Assembly (NCBI GenBank): GCA_030549775.1
Contig: CM060177.1
Span: forward strand, 55,926,638-55,990,637
Origin: Tamarix chinensis
Taxonomy: Eukaryota; Streptophyta; Magnoliopsida; Caryophyllales; Tamaricaceae
Length of the DNA stretch: 64,000 nucleotides
Direction of reading: 5' to 3'
How positions within the stretch are numbered: position 1 is the stretch's first letter; the number at the start of each line of letters is the position of its first letter. A model generated the notes under the pieces. It did no database searches. It was not told the DNA's origin and saw only the letters and a program-made list of their open reading frames with translations. Shown in pieces: positions 22,468 through 34,050 of this stretch. The position numbers and the translations under genes were made by a program.

Positions 22468-23437
22468 TTAGATGATAATTATGCAGTTTTGTAATGATTA
22501 TAATGGACAATTGTGTGAAACTTATTTGAGGGAATTTAAATCAATGGCACATGTAGAAAGAAGAAGAGGATTAAGGGTGAGGGGACTATATTACCCTACC
22601 ATCAAAGGGTATGAGAGATGATTTTTAGGTTGAATATGGTGGATGATTGACGAAGGAATATTATTGTGATGGAGAATATTTGGAAATTAAAACTAAGGGA
22701 GGTGTATTTATGGGCAGGCACATTTGGGGGAGGCCGCAAGCTTAAAGAAGCCAAAAAGAATGTATCAATGGAAGTGGATGAGGGGATGGATAAGGGTGAG
22801 TGAAATCAAGTGAGGTTGTGAAGATGATTAAGTGAAATGAATATAAAGATTAGGAGAATATTAATGATAACTTGCAAATGGCTAAGTCATATTGAGGTGG
22901 AAGGGAATTGTGTCTAGTATTACTTTAAATGATTATGATTAGGTCTTAATGGGTATAAATGGTTTAGATTAAGTTTTTCTAATATCAAACATATCAAAGT
23001 TAATACAGTCAAGTTTTAAATTAATTTTGTTGAGAAATAATGAATTATTATAAAAATAATAAAAAATAGGTAAAATATTATTAATTCATTTTTATCTATA
23101 TAACATGAAAATATGTTGGTCCCTAAATTTTCATAATTTTCTATTTACTAGCAAACTAAAATGAGGCCTAAAATGTAGAGAATCATTAATATGAGACTTT
23201 CAAAAAGATAAGGCATTCAAATATAGCTAGGTTAGAATAATTCAAAAGAAGTTGGATAGTCAAAAGTGTTTAGAAAGTTTTATGGGAGTCAAAACTATAA
23301 GAAAGATTAAGAAAGTAAAAATCTATCATAGATTTTAAATCTTAAATGGATATACCAAAATTTGTAACAGTTATAACTTTATTTTGAAATCATAAGGATC
23401 TTGAAAGACTAATGGTTTCCAAATCTAGGGCATTACA
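22468..23437 (-). mobile_element. LTR-like element K, right part (5' end on minus strand)
   Basis: This continues K after Athila-1. It ends AAATCTAGGGCATTACA at 23437, which on the minus strand is a TGTAATGCCC start like the other LTRs here. It is AT-rich and non-coding. Assigning both halves to one element is inferred from the insertion of Athila-1 with an intact TSD between them. Confidence 0.5.
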
Positions 23438-23552
23438 AGTAATCCCATACAGCTATTGTTATACTCAATGGGTCATGAGACCATAGTAAAATAGGCAACC
23501 AAGGTAGCTTGATCCATGTTCTCAAGTATTGAAACCAATCAATATTGAAGTA
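23438..23552. other. Unassigned 115-base spacer
   Basis: This lies between the K terminus and the Copia 3' LTR. It shows no similarity to other parts of the window that I can see and has no ORF. It may be flanking host DNA or part of a still older element. Confidence 0.4.
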
Positions 23553-24100
23553 TGTTGCATAATCTGTATGGATTTAGAGAGATCAACATCAAATAAAAAA
23601 TAGCGAGATTATACATAATTGAGAATTAACATACAAAACAGAATAATTCAAGAAAAATTGAGATCTTTATTCATGATTTTATGTAATTATAAGATGATTA
23701 AACCAATCAATCTATCAATTACACAAATCTATAATTCTCTTTGAAGCGATAATTTTATGGAGATGAAGAAGAAGTTAGGACACACGCCTCTCAACAGGTA
23801 GAGTTTCAGCATGCCTCCTTTTATAAAAGAAAAAATCTTACGAAGAAAGGTAGTATGTTTTAGAAATATATCAAAAACACCGTCTGTATTTTGGAAATAC
23901 GAGACCCCCATGTTTATTTCCTTACTTTCGAATTTTACCCAAAACATTTAAAAAATTCCACATAGAAACATAGTCTATGTTTATTAACACTATATCCCCC
24001 TGTTTCACAAACAAAACTTCATATTATACTAAACTTCTCCAACACCTATATGAACCAACACAATGTTATAATGTGCTCAAATACCCAGTCAAAACTCACA
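23553..24100 (-). mobile_element. 3' LTR of Copia element G
   Basis: On the minus strand it starts TGTGAGTTTTGACTGGG after the PPT and ends GCAACA. Its left part matches the partial 5' LTR at 63855-64000 (shared text such as ATGATTAAACCAA and the GGATTTAGA region). The left limit is set by that match. The 72-aa frame inside is not a gene. Confidence 0.65.
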
Positions 24101-24113
24101 AGTCTCCACCTTA
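24101..24113 (-). other. Polypurine tract of Copia element G
   Basis: The minus strand reads AAGGTGGAGACT just before the LTR start. This is the AGGTGGAGAT-type PPT usual in plant Copia elements. Confidence 0.65.
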
Positions 24114-24365
24114 ACTCGGTATTTTTGAGTCTATGATGCATAACATGGAAAGACCTCTATAGAAAACCTTATCCCAACAAAGTACCTCATAGCCTATGAA
24201 CACCAATCAAGTATGAGAAACACTTGAACTTACCCATAGTCAGTGGTCTCATTAACATATCAGCTAGATTATTCAAAGTACACACATTCTCTAACATAAC
24301 TTTCTTTTAGCAACAGTACCTTGGATAAAGTGGTATTTGATGTCAATATGCTTCATTCGACGATG
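24114..24365 (-). pseudogene. pol: Copia G RNase H, C-terminal end
   Basis: On the minus strand, starting next to F, one reads RMKHIDIKYHFI and then a decayed NLADMLMRPLTMGKFKC. These are the last motifs of Copia RNase H. The preceding part, including DS..SFYLFSKES-type text, is on the far side of F at 51833. Stops interrupt the frame. RNase H would remove the RNA strand after reverse transcription. Confidence 0.85.
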
Positions 24366-25828
24366 TGATGTTTGGTAATCCACAAGCGCATAACTACATT
24401 GCAGCATATCAAGGTCGTATCCACATGGACTTCATAACTAATTAATGATTTTTATTATTTTAGCTATCTAGATTATTATAAAAAAGAAAAATGGTAGTAA
24501 ATAAAAAATTGACTAATAAATTGGAGATTCTAAAACTATAGATATAAACCTAGGATTGAATTTTGATCTCATTTTTAGTATTCAAAAATGAATTATTAAT
24601 ATGTTGTAGTATTGTTCAAGATTGTTGTGAATAATTGGTTAATTATGATTTATAAGCCTATTTAAAGGTTTAGGAACTTACCTAATCTAAACTATTGACT
24701 ACTTTCATGACTAATAAATTAGATTAATCCATTAAACACCGCCAATTGATAGTCCCTAAGAATCCAATTGATCATCGATTAGATTCCCATTTATATATTA
24801 GTTTTCTGACATTAATTCCAACTTTTGGTTATAATCTATGCTTATATATATATAATCAGATTTTATCAAACCCAACTTATATCAATAATTTATGACATAT
24901 AAAATAGCCTACATGACCATAAATACAACATATAATTTAACTCATTATATTCATAACAAATAGAGCATAATTCAATAAAAGAGAATTACTCACTCATAAC
25001 TTGAATGAAATGTAGAAAATAAAGGTCATTGACATACATATTGTATGAATAATAAATAACAAAAAAATAGAATGAAAAGATAAAACCATAGATTGAAGAT
25101 AAAATTAATGATCTGTAGAGTTCAGATACACCCTTCACAAATCTTGATTGAAGAACACAAATTACATAAGAATCAAAATTAAATTACAATCAATTGTTTT
25201 TTCTTGAGAATAATACAAAGAAAAAACTCCTTCTCTACCTCAATACTATCATCCCTCCTTCCTTCTATACTCATTTTGTTTTGACGCATAAGAGGGATGG
25301 ATAATCGTGGGAGAAAAATGTGTGTTATGCCTGATAATCATTGGTTACATGGTTGTGTAAGGCTGCACAAGCTGGTCTTGCAGCTTTTCAACTCTTGGCA
25401 AAATAGATATATATGGGTGTGTAAGGATGTACTGTGGTTGTGCAAGGAAATGTCGTGTAGGATATTGTTAGATAGTTGCATGGCTGTATTGCACCGGATG
25501 GTCGTGCAACTTTTATTCTCTTGACATAAAGATATTTGGAATTGCATGGCCATCTAAGGTTGAGCTGGCTAGCTATGCAACACCTATTTCATCATCCTCA
25601 TGCTTCATTTGCTCCTATTTTTAGTTATTTAACCCTCTTCACTTCTCTAAAGACATGTAAGGTTGATTATTTTCTTGGTTCTATGCATCATTTCCTTGGA
25701 TCATTGTATTTGTGTGAAATTTCTTGAAAACCATTATTGAGAAAGTAGTAACACCAACAAGATGCTAAATAAGACTACATAAATGAAGGGAAAGTAGAAT
25801 AAAAATATAGGAAAATTTTAGTTTATCA
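24366..25828 (-). mobile_element. 3' LTR of element F
   Basis: The plus strand starts TGATGTTTGGTAATCC and ends TTTATCA; on the minus strand it is TGATAAAC...CATCA. It pairs with the LTR at 40607-51832. It contains ACGGTCGTGC-like motifs (25350-25560). The frames at 25297-25727 belong to this LTR and are not genes. Confidence 0.88.
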
Positions 25829-25842
25829 ACTCCTCTATGCTT
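25829..25842 (-). other. Polypurine tract of element F
   Basis: The minus strand reads AAGCATAGAGGAGT directly before TGATAAAC. It matches the PPT of Athila-1 (AGCATGGGGGAGT) with two G-to-A changes. Confidence 0.8.
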
Positions 25843-27238
25843 AATCTTTACTTGTCCTTAAGCATAGCTCCAAACAACAAATAGGAAAATAAAGATACAA
25901 TGGGAACGGGAATAAAGCCTCAAATGATAGAAAGTACTACATGGGTAAGACAAAAAATTCTAGATCGACTCATATTATGAGCATTAATAGTAAGAAAATG
26001 AATATAATGTTGTGAACACTCCTCAATCCTAACTCCCAAATAAGTATTAGTATGACATTCTAAGAAGGTTTAGGATCATGTAGATGCTCATCTTTATGAG
26101 ACAAGGATTAATAGAGAAGTAAACTTCTTTACTTTAGGTAAGTATATGCTCTTTATTCTCATGTGTATAGGTTTCTCTCCAAATTCTCTCTACTAATTGT
26201 GATCAACCATACGCTTGCATGTACTCTCATTCTATTCCACTCAAAGATTCTATGCAACATAAAAAAGCATAAGGTCTTATTAAAGGTGTAATGGGGCTAG
26301 TGTAAAAGGTAGGATAAGTTTAGGATTTTAGCTAAAGACTTAAAAACAAATGGATCAGTAGTAAGAAAAATATTTCTCATAATCAAAGATTGACAATACG
26401 TTACCATACCCTAAAATAAACCAATTTAGACCTTCTCCATCAATTCATCCCTTCCTACTTGATTCATATAATTCAATTGCCTACATCTCAATGTCAAGAC
26501 TTTTATTCTTTTCGTCTTCTTCTTTTCCTCTCTTTCTCTTTCTCTTATTCACTTGTCCTCTCTCTAAATTCTTTTAGAGAATGAAACAACTCTTCTTTGT
26601 TACCCACCCATTATTATCCTTGGCCTTCTACATTAAAATATATTAAAGATTTATTGCTCTTTAGTTATTAGACAAGGACTAGGTAATAACTCAAAAATAT
26701 GGTCACCAATATAGATTTTTGATTGAATAATTAGGCTTTAGGTTAAAAGAGCTTAAGCAAAAGGATTGGTAAATCATTTGGCTAATGTAGATAAGAAAAG
26801 AAAATATGTGTCTTAATCATCTTAATGTATACATAAGTCATATGTGAACTTGAAGAGATTTCATACAAGTTATAATTTCACACATTAGGGGATAATACAC
26901 ACAATCAAGAATTCGTAAGAGCATAAAAATGATGGACAGTCTATAAGGCTCAAGATCTCATTGATTCTTTTGCTACTAACTCTAATTCCTATATCTTAGT
27001 TTAGATGGGTTAATTACGAAGATGAACCTCTAAAGTGTGAAATTAATAGGTGGTTTGAGAGTCTATCAATTAGAGAGCTTATGCTTAAAACATTTCAAAG
27101 GCTTTTTCATTATAATTCCTTGCAATCTATAAGTCTCACAAGTGTATGATCAAGATATGTAGAAAGTTCTATCAAAGTTACATCATTAACTTATCATTTT
27201 TCCGATTTATTTTTTCTCTTTTTTTCCTTAAAAAGTAA
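25843..27238 (-). other. Element F 3' non-coding region
   Basis: This equals the non-coding region of Athila-1 upstream of its PPT and includes the pyrimidine-rich counterpart of the AG run (26500-26580). No ORF of note is seen. Confidence 0.65.
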
Positions 27239-27279
27239 CAATAATAATAACAATAATAATAATAACAACAACAACAGTA

Positions 27280-27310
<31 letters not shown>

Positions 27311-27370
27311 TAATAACCTCAACAATAATAATGAAAATAATAATAACAATGATAATGATAATAATAATAG
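27239..27370. repeat. AAT-rich microsatellite beside a captured RNase H fragment
   Basis: About 130 bases of AAT/AAC/GAT triplets abut the chromovirus-like fragment at 27381. Athila-1 has no counterpart at this place. Confidence 0.8.
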
Positions 27371-27380
27371 TTATAATACT

Positions 27381-27497
27381 AATGGGATGCCTCTCTTGCA
27401 TGAGAACTCCTCCGATGGCAAAGTCGGAGGCATTCGTATGCACCTCGAACTCCTTAGAATAATCTGGCAAGCACAGAACCGGTCCTCCATCACAGCC
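27381..27497 (-). pseudogene. Fragment of a chromovirus-type Ty3/Gypsy RNase H
   Basis: The minus strand encodes, almost without damage, PVLCLPDYSKEFEVHTNAS and then DFAIGGVLMQERHPI. This is the start of the RNase H-like domain of chromoviruses, with the catalytic aspartate of the HTDAS motif changed to asparagine. A single-base shift follows AVME at the upstream edge. Only about 39 codons are present. Just upstream on the minus strand is ordinary F sequence (27500-27700), and just downstream is the AAT run. It is not Athila RNase H, which reads CDASDYAIGAVL-like. It looks like a captured filler fragment. Confidence 0.85.
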
Positions 27498-28589
27498 TAA
27501 AAATGAAGAAACAACAGAGAGAAATGGAGGAAAAGAAAAAAAAAACGTATCAAGCAAACAAGAAAAGAAAGAAAAGCAATGAAAATGGCAAGTGACAAGC
27601 TAAGAAGAACCCCCTTGCTTCGATAATAAATGTCCTCAATGTGTGGATAAAAATGGAAAGGAAAAGAAGTGAACTCATTAGGGGGGCTATGGGGGTTAGA
27701 AACCATGCATGAGATGCCATTAATATATTTGTTATATGATGAAGTTCATTTGGTCTATAAATGTGACAGAAACCTTGATACTTGCAATTTAGGCCTTTAG
27801 CATATCAAAGTGTACATCGATACTCTAAAGCTAGGCATCATAATATGTGCCAAAAGAAGAAGAAAGACCCGAATATGTTCTAAAGGATGGGTGTGGAGGA
27901 AGAGGAAGAAATGGTGAGGCAGGTGGGGCTGCTCTCCTTAAGGGTGGACATGTTGACTAAGGCAGAGTGTGGCTAGGGAAGGTAACCAGCTAGCATCTCC
28001 ATTACTAATTAGAGTGGTAAAAGCTCTATTGGGTAACGGATACCATGCCTTATAGTTGTAGTAAAGTCAATACTACAACCCATCTTGCACAACGAGCTTC
28101 ATGTTTGTACAAGTCATTATCATTAGATACATCTTTGGGAGGTTAATTAGGATACACTTGATGTTATATCTAAGCCATCTGGCTATTTATGATAATATCA
28201 CTAGTAATGTTAGTGCTAACATTACTTGGGTGATCTGCCAGATAACACTCACCATGAAGGGCAGAATCTTGGAGCATACAATAGAGAGTCCATAGCTCTA
28301 CCTTTTGTACATTCCCTTAGCTTTCACATCATCTAAAAAGTGTCCCATCCAACAGGCATTAGATATACCTTAGCATAGGGTTATAGATCAAAGAGGCCAT
28401 AGTGTGATGTCCATTATAAGGCCAAGAAACACAACCCCACTTTTGCAAAGATATGTAGGCCCAAAATGCTTGAGGATCCCAAAATTAGCAATTCTCAAGG
28501 TAAAGTCTCAATTGTACAGTAAGAAAACAAAGTAGTTCAAAAAATTGTGTCAATGACATAGCATAAGACTCATTGAAGAGTATAGAGGA
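27498..28589 (-). pseudogene. ATHILA ORF of element F, second part, and tail
   Basis: Read on the minus strand from 28594 the ORF resumes after solo LTR B with SSILFNESYAMSLTQFFELL, then FWDPQAFWAY and NPMLRY. This follows the order in Athila-1 (13800-13956, then 19155 on). Many stops are present. From about 27720 to 27498 is the C-terminal and post-ORF region, including a purine run matching the internal PPT-like site of Athila-1 (minus strand CGAAGCAAGGGGG). Confidence 0.75.
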
Positions 28590-28594
28590 CATAG
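28590..28594. repeat. Target-site duplication of copy B, left
   Basis: CATAG precedes TGTAACACCCC; an identical CATAG is at 33767-33771. Confidence 0.9.
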
Positions 28595-29354
28595 TGTAAC
28601 ACCCCAAAATTCACTACTTTTTTTTTAAAGCGGAAGTAAGTAAAATACTTAATTTAAAGACCATGAATTATGGGGATGTTACTGCCACACTTAGTACCAA
28701 ACCGGTTCTCTCTGACCATTTCAATACCAAGTACTAAGCCTAAAAAGATTAATATAAAACTTAAACCAAAATTTCATAAAATGAATTAAAGAGATGATAA
28801 CTTAGAAATCAGAGTACGCATAAAGAATTATAATTAATAATCACAACGAGATATGATTGTACAACTACTAAAAGGTCCATCTCAAATACTGAACATAAAA
28901 GAATAAATCACAAAAGATAACTCCAATATAAAGAGAATTAGTATAAGCGAAAAAAATAACAAGAAGAGTAAAAACAGCCATGACACTCTCAAACTTTGAC
29001 CCCACACCCTAGCTCAACACTCAGCCCTGCGGTATATTTCGTCCACCTGCACAAAGTCAGAAGGGCATACTACTCGTGGGAATGAGCAGCACCTATGAAA
29101 AGGGTGATCAGTATGCTACGTACTGAGTAAGGTAAGTGAGCACTAAGGCCAACACATAAGCACATAATCCATACAGAATAATAACAGGGCATAATCACCA
29201 ACACAATAACATAAAGGCAATGAACGATCAGGTGAAATTGCCAAGATCCAATATAGTTTAGATTAGTTACTTCATTAATCCTTTATCGAAATATTTTCAC
29301 ACCATGCTCTTTATCAAGTCCATATGAGTACGGGAACCCTACTATTTTTGTCGG

Positions 29355-29680
29355 GGGATCAGTCTCCAAGGCACTTTTGGCTCCTGGCCACTATTATAGC
29401 CGGTGGATTGGTCACTTAGGGTACATGCCCTACCACTTTTATATGCCGGTGGATTGGTCTGGCCCCTTCTCACACGGTGTTCTACTGTAAGTAATTAGTA
29501 TCTTCCCACATCTTAACAACATATATGGTTTGGTTTGTTGAGCTCGAGATCCCCCACTATTTTAGTTGATGGATCGGTCACTAGGGTAACATACCCTACC
29601 ACTATTAAGTCAGTGGATCGGTCTCTAGGTTACCGCAGTACCTAGCCACTATTATGCTGGTGGATTGGTCTGGCCCCAGC
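29355..29680 (-). repeat. ACCGG-type sub-repeats in LTR B
   Basis: At least five diverged units contain CACTATTAT and GGTGGATTGGTC or GATGGATCGGTC (complement of the D unit). Spacing is irregular, about 50-80 bases. Confidence 0.75.
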
Positions 29681-30120
29681 CCAACATCTTCCACTTTATG
29701 TAATTAATATCTTGAGTATCTTATTCAAAAGCTTTCACCATGGACATGCACGAATCATTCTCTTTATACTTCACACATCACAAATCATAAAATTCCACCA
29801 TCATAATTACACTTTAATTACCAACACACATGATAATATAAAAAATTCTAAGCAACCACAACAAACCCTAATTGTCCACACAAACCCTAGTTCGGTCCCC
29901 TATGGACCCTTATATAACTCCATGTACTATTTTTCATCAAAAATGTTCAAACACCCAAATAACACTTACATTACCTTCCTCATACCCCAAATCAACCTTC
30001 CATACGTAAATTTCACTCCCATGCAAACTTTACACATCCCATACAACCTCTCGAACTTTTCATGCAAACCCTAAATCCCATGCAATCATTAACTCCCATG
30101 CAAAACCCTAACTCCACCAT

Positions 30121-30300
30121 GCAAACCTTAATACCACCATAAAACCATTAATACCACCATGCAAATATTAATACCACCATGCAAACCCTAATACCAAAAT
30201 ACAACCATTAATACCACCATGGAACCATTAATACCACCATGCAAACCCTAATACCACCATGCAAACCCTAACACCACTATATGACCATTAATACCACCAT
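30121..30300. repeat. 20-bp minisatellite in LTR B
   Basis: Nine consecutive units have an exact 20-base period; the consensus is near gcaaaccctaataccaccat. A 21-base variant unit precedes them. C and A show only scattered copies of the CCATGCAAACCCTA core. Confidence 0.92.
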
Positions 30301-30399
30301 GCAAAACCCAAGATTCCATCATACAAAATCCTAAATTCAATATACACAAAACCAAAGATTCATCCATACCAAACCCTAGAATAGATCCCCTCAAACAAA

Positions 30400-30702
30400 A
30401 CCATCAATTAGATTCTTCCATATAAAACCATCAATTAGATTCTCCTATATAAAACCATAAATTATATTCTCCCACACAAAACCATAAATTAGATTTTCCC
30501 AAATAGAACCATAAATTATATTCTCACACACAAAACCATAAATTAGATTCTCCCATATAAAACCATAAATTATACTCTCCGATATAACACCATAAATTGG
30601 ATTCTCCCATACAAAACCATAAATTATATTCCCACATATAAAACCATAAATTATATTCTCCCACACGAAACCATAAAAATCATAAATCAGATTCTCCCAC
30701 AT
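30400..30702 (-). repeat. 27-bp minisatellite that stays open on the minus strand
   Basis: About ten units have a 27-base period around ACCATAAATTATATTCTCCC. Because 27 is divisible by three, the minus strand keeps an 85-codon frame with a 9-residue period (IIYGFVWEN-like). I regard this as a repeat effect, not a gene. Confidence 0.85.
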
Positions 30703-31366
30703 GAAACCCTAAAATTCTCCATTTTATTCTTCCCCTCATGAATCATTAAAATAATTAAGTCAACTCACATCCCTTGGTCAACCTCTTTTCCCATCCTCCT
30801 TTTTCATCCTTTCTCCCACACAAACCACATCAACACCCTCACATGCATGTCTTATAGGGTCACAACACATATCATCATATATAAATAATACACATGTCGT
30901 ATAACAACACAAGAACATGCTTGAACTCCATGTCATACCATATACGAAATAATTACAATAATAAACATATGATACATAGCATGCGAAGCACAAAATGCAT
31001 ATAAGCACACAAAAGGCCTTAGCACCCCTTACCTAAAACGACACCGGTCTTAGAGCATGCTCCTACTCCTCCTTAAGGTTTTGATTGGTTTTACCTATTA
31101 TAAGGGAAAATCTAAAATTACACTCCCTCCTATCAAAATATTATTAATCACTAACCTAACATAAGACTAGGCTTTTGATAAAATATTAAAATAATAATAG
31201 CAAAAATACCAAAAATAATATTAATATTAATATTAACAAGAATAATAAAAAAAGGGCATTACTTAAAAACATAGTCAAATAAGGGCTTCAGCCCCTATAC
31301 CAAAATAATACTAATAATAATATTACTAAAATAAATAGCCAAATTTAGTAATAATAATAATGATGA

Positions 31367-31474
<108 letters not shown>

Positions 31475-32788
31475 AAAAGCCATAATAATATTACAAAATA
31501 ATAATAACCATAATGGTAATAATAGTAAAGATAATGATCGAAGATAAAAAGAAGTAGGGTTTCCACCCTACATTGAATAATAATATCTTAATAATTAATA
31601 ATAATAATAGTAATAATAACAATAATAATAATAATAACACTAATAAGAATAAATACTAATAATAATAAAAATACTAATAACCCTAATAATAATAAGACAT
31701 GATATTTATAATACTACTACTAAATTTGAAAATAAGCATACTAGGGTTTCAGTCCTATATAAAATAATAATACTAACACTTGAAAATAATAATAATGATG
31801 GTAATAATAATAGTAATAATAATAATAACAATAAAAATAATAGCATTATTAACAACACTAATGCTAAAATAGTTGTATTAATAATAATGGAATAAGAATA
31901 ATAGAAATTCGAAATAGGAAATAATAATAATAATTATACTTATATTACATTAATATTAATAATAGTAATAATAGAAATAATAAGGGTAATAGTGCTAAAA
32001 TTGAATTAAAAATTACAATAGGGCTTCAGCCCTCAACAAAATAATAATAAAAACATTAATATTAATAACAATAATAATACATATTAAAAAATGAAAATAA
32101 TAATAATAATAATAATAATAACAGGATTTATATTAGAATAAATGAAATAAAATAATTTAAGGCTTTTAAAAATAGGGAAAAGGGTTGAGAGGGTCTAGGG
32201 TTCAACCTTAGGCTGGTAGGGATAGGCAGCACTGGCGGCAGCGACGACGGTTGGAAAAAGAGAAGAAAAAAGGGAATGTTGAATGGTGGAAAAAAGATAG
32301 GGAGAATGGCGGTGGAAGTTGAGATGTTTAAGAATACCTAGAGGGAGAGGAGTAGAATGGAGGTGGGGGTGCACGGCGACAGGGGTGGTGGCCGAATGGA
32401 GAAGAAGGAGAGGAGGAGAGGAGGAGAGGGAGGAAGAGGAAGATAAGGGTAGGGGAAGGAAGAGGGTGGCCTATAGAATAATTTGAGAGGTAAAAGAAGT
32501 GGCGGAAGCGATGGAGGAGGTGGCTAATGGTGGTTCGAAGGGCAACAATGGCAGAAAATGGTTTGGCTGAGGAGAGAACTTTGCACAGCCGAGGTGGCTC
32601 GTGCAGGAAGAATCAAGGGAGGAGGAAGGCACAGTTAGCTAGGGACGGTGCAAGGAGTGCACGGGTGGCCAGAACGGGTTGCGGTGTTGGCCGGAGGCAG
32701 CAGAAGTGGTGTCTAACGGGGTAGTGGCGCGAAGGAAGGCATTTTCTAAACTCAAGCCAAAAATAGGACTCAACGCTGCTATGGGGTG

Positions 32789-32796
32789 TATTTATA
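32789..32796 (-). promoter_or_regulatory. TATA box of LTR B
   Basis: The minus strand reads CTTATAAATACACCCC, a canonical plant TATA box inside the GC-rich block, about 970 bases from the 5' end of the LTR. The same arrangement is seen in C and I. Promoter function is inferred. Confidence 0.55.
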
Positions 32797-33766
32797 AGCT
32801 TGAAAGGGAGTTAGGGTCTAAGGGAAAGTGGGGGAGTGGTAGGCAGGAGTGGGCACCGGGAGACGAGGACAGCCAGCCCACTCCTCCATCGTGGTCTGCA
32901 AGTGGCCAGGAAAGAGGGAGATCGTGCGAGGAATGGGGGAGTGGTTGGTTCAAAAGAGCCGGCAAGTCAGAGGGAAGAGAAAGGGATAAAAACAGCTGGT
33001 CCATAGTGTGTAACCGACGTTGAAAATCCAAGGCGGTGGTGGTGTAGGTGCAGGTTGGTGTCGATGGGAGGAAGAGGAAGAAGAAGATGGGGGGCTTGAC
33101 CAGGCGGCTAGGAAAGAAAAGATAGCAAAGAAAAGAAGGGAGACCGGGTTGGTCGGCGCGGGGTGAGGGGTTCTTAAATGAAATGCATAGTTTTGGTGGG
33201 AAACTAAGAAAAACATTGCGCGACGAGGGAGAAGGAAGGAGGTCGGCTGCGCTACGCGGGCTGGCCCAGGTTGGGGAGGGGAAAAAAGAAAAAGAAAAGA
33301 AGAAGAAAGAAAAGGGAAAAGGGAAAAAGAAAAATAGGAGGGTTGGGTTAAATAAATAAATTAAAATAATTGGGATAGTTAATAATAATAATATTTAAAT
33401 AAAATAATATTTAAATCCCTTTTTAAGCTAAATTAGGATTTTTAAAAGATTTTCCATAAATTCCATTTTAATTAGCAAAACACTCTAATTTTATTCAATT
33501 AATTTATTTATAAAATTCATATTAATTTGAAACTATTTTCTCCTTCTTATTTTAAATAAAATAATTTATTTAATTAATTTCCAAATTAAAATATTTAATT
33601 ATTTAAAATACCCAAACTTCCTCTAATCAAAATATTTATAAAATTTCTTGTTAATATGCCCTAATTAATTTCCTTTATTTTAATAAAAATAAATAAATTA
33701 ATTAATTTTCATAATAAAATATTGTTTAATAATAAATAATAAAATTAGAATTTTTGGGACATTTCA

Positions 33767-33771
33767 CATAG
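33767..33771. repeat. Target-site duplication of copy B, right
   Basis: CATAG, identical to 28590-28594. Confidence 0.9.
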
Positions 33772-34050
33772 ACTCCTTGATTCTTTCGAAAGTGAATGAG
33801 CTAAGGAACCTAAAGGTGAGTCTTTTACTCGTATGATCAACATGACCAAAGAAGTGGGAGAAACTATGTCTAGTAATCAAATACTTAACATCGTCTCAAA
33901 TCCCTAACTTCTCAATATATATCCAATCAATATATCAAGTGGAGATCATGTGTTTAAGAAGTTATGGTATCATAATGCTCTTGGTGAATAGAGCAAGAAA
34001 ATATGATGCCATAGGGATTACATAGTTGAGCATTTGATGATCTACCTTGT
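33772..34050 (-). pseudogene. ATHILA ORF of element F, first part (end)
   Basis: The minus strand towards B reads a TFRFLSSFTFERIKES-like string. It corresponds to LTLEFLSSFIFHHSDES in Athila-1. The upstream start equivalent to MAPKK is not readable, and the frame carries several stops. Confidence 0.6.

Noticed and set aside
23729..23947. 72-codon minus-strand frame
   Set aside because: Lies wholly in the Copia 3' LTR and has no recognisable domain.
27228..27557. 109-codon minus-strand frame as one gene
   Set aside because: Only the middle ~39 codons are a domain fragment. The rest is F non-coding sequence on one side and translated AAT repeat on the other.
30060..30320. Telomere repeat (AAACCCTAA-like) tract
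   Set aside because: The core occurs within a 20-bp LTR minisatellite with other bases between copies; there is no true heptamer array.
32527..33023. Glycine/arginine/serine-rich frames in LTR B as a possible host gene
   Set aside because: They lie in the GC-rich LTR block with the same layout as A and C, where the frames are not conserved.
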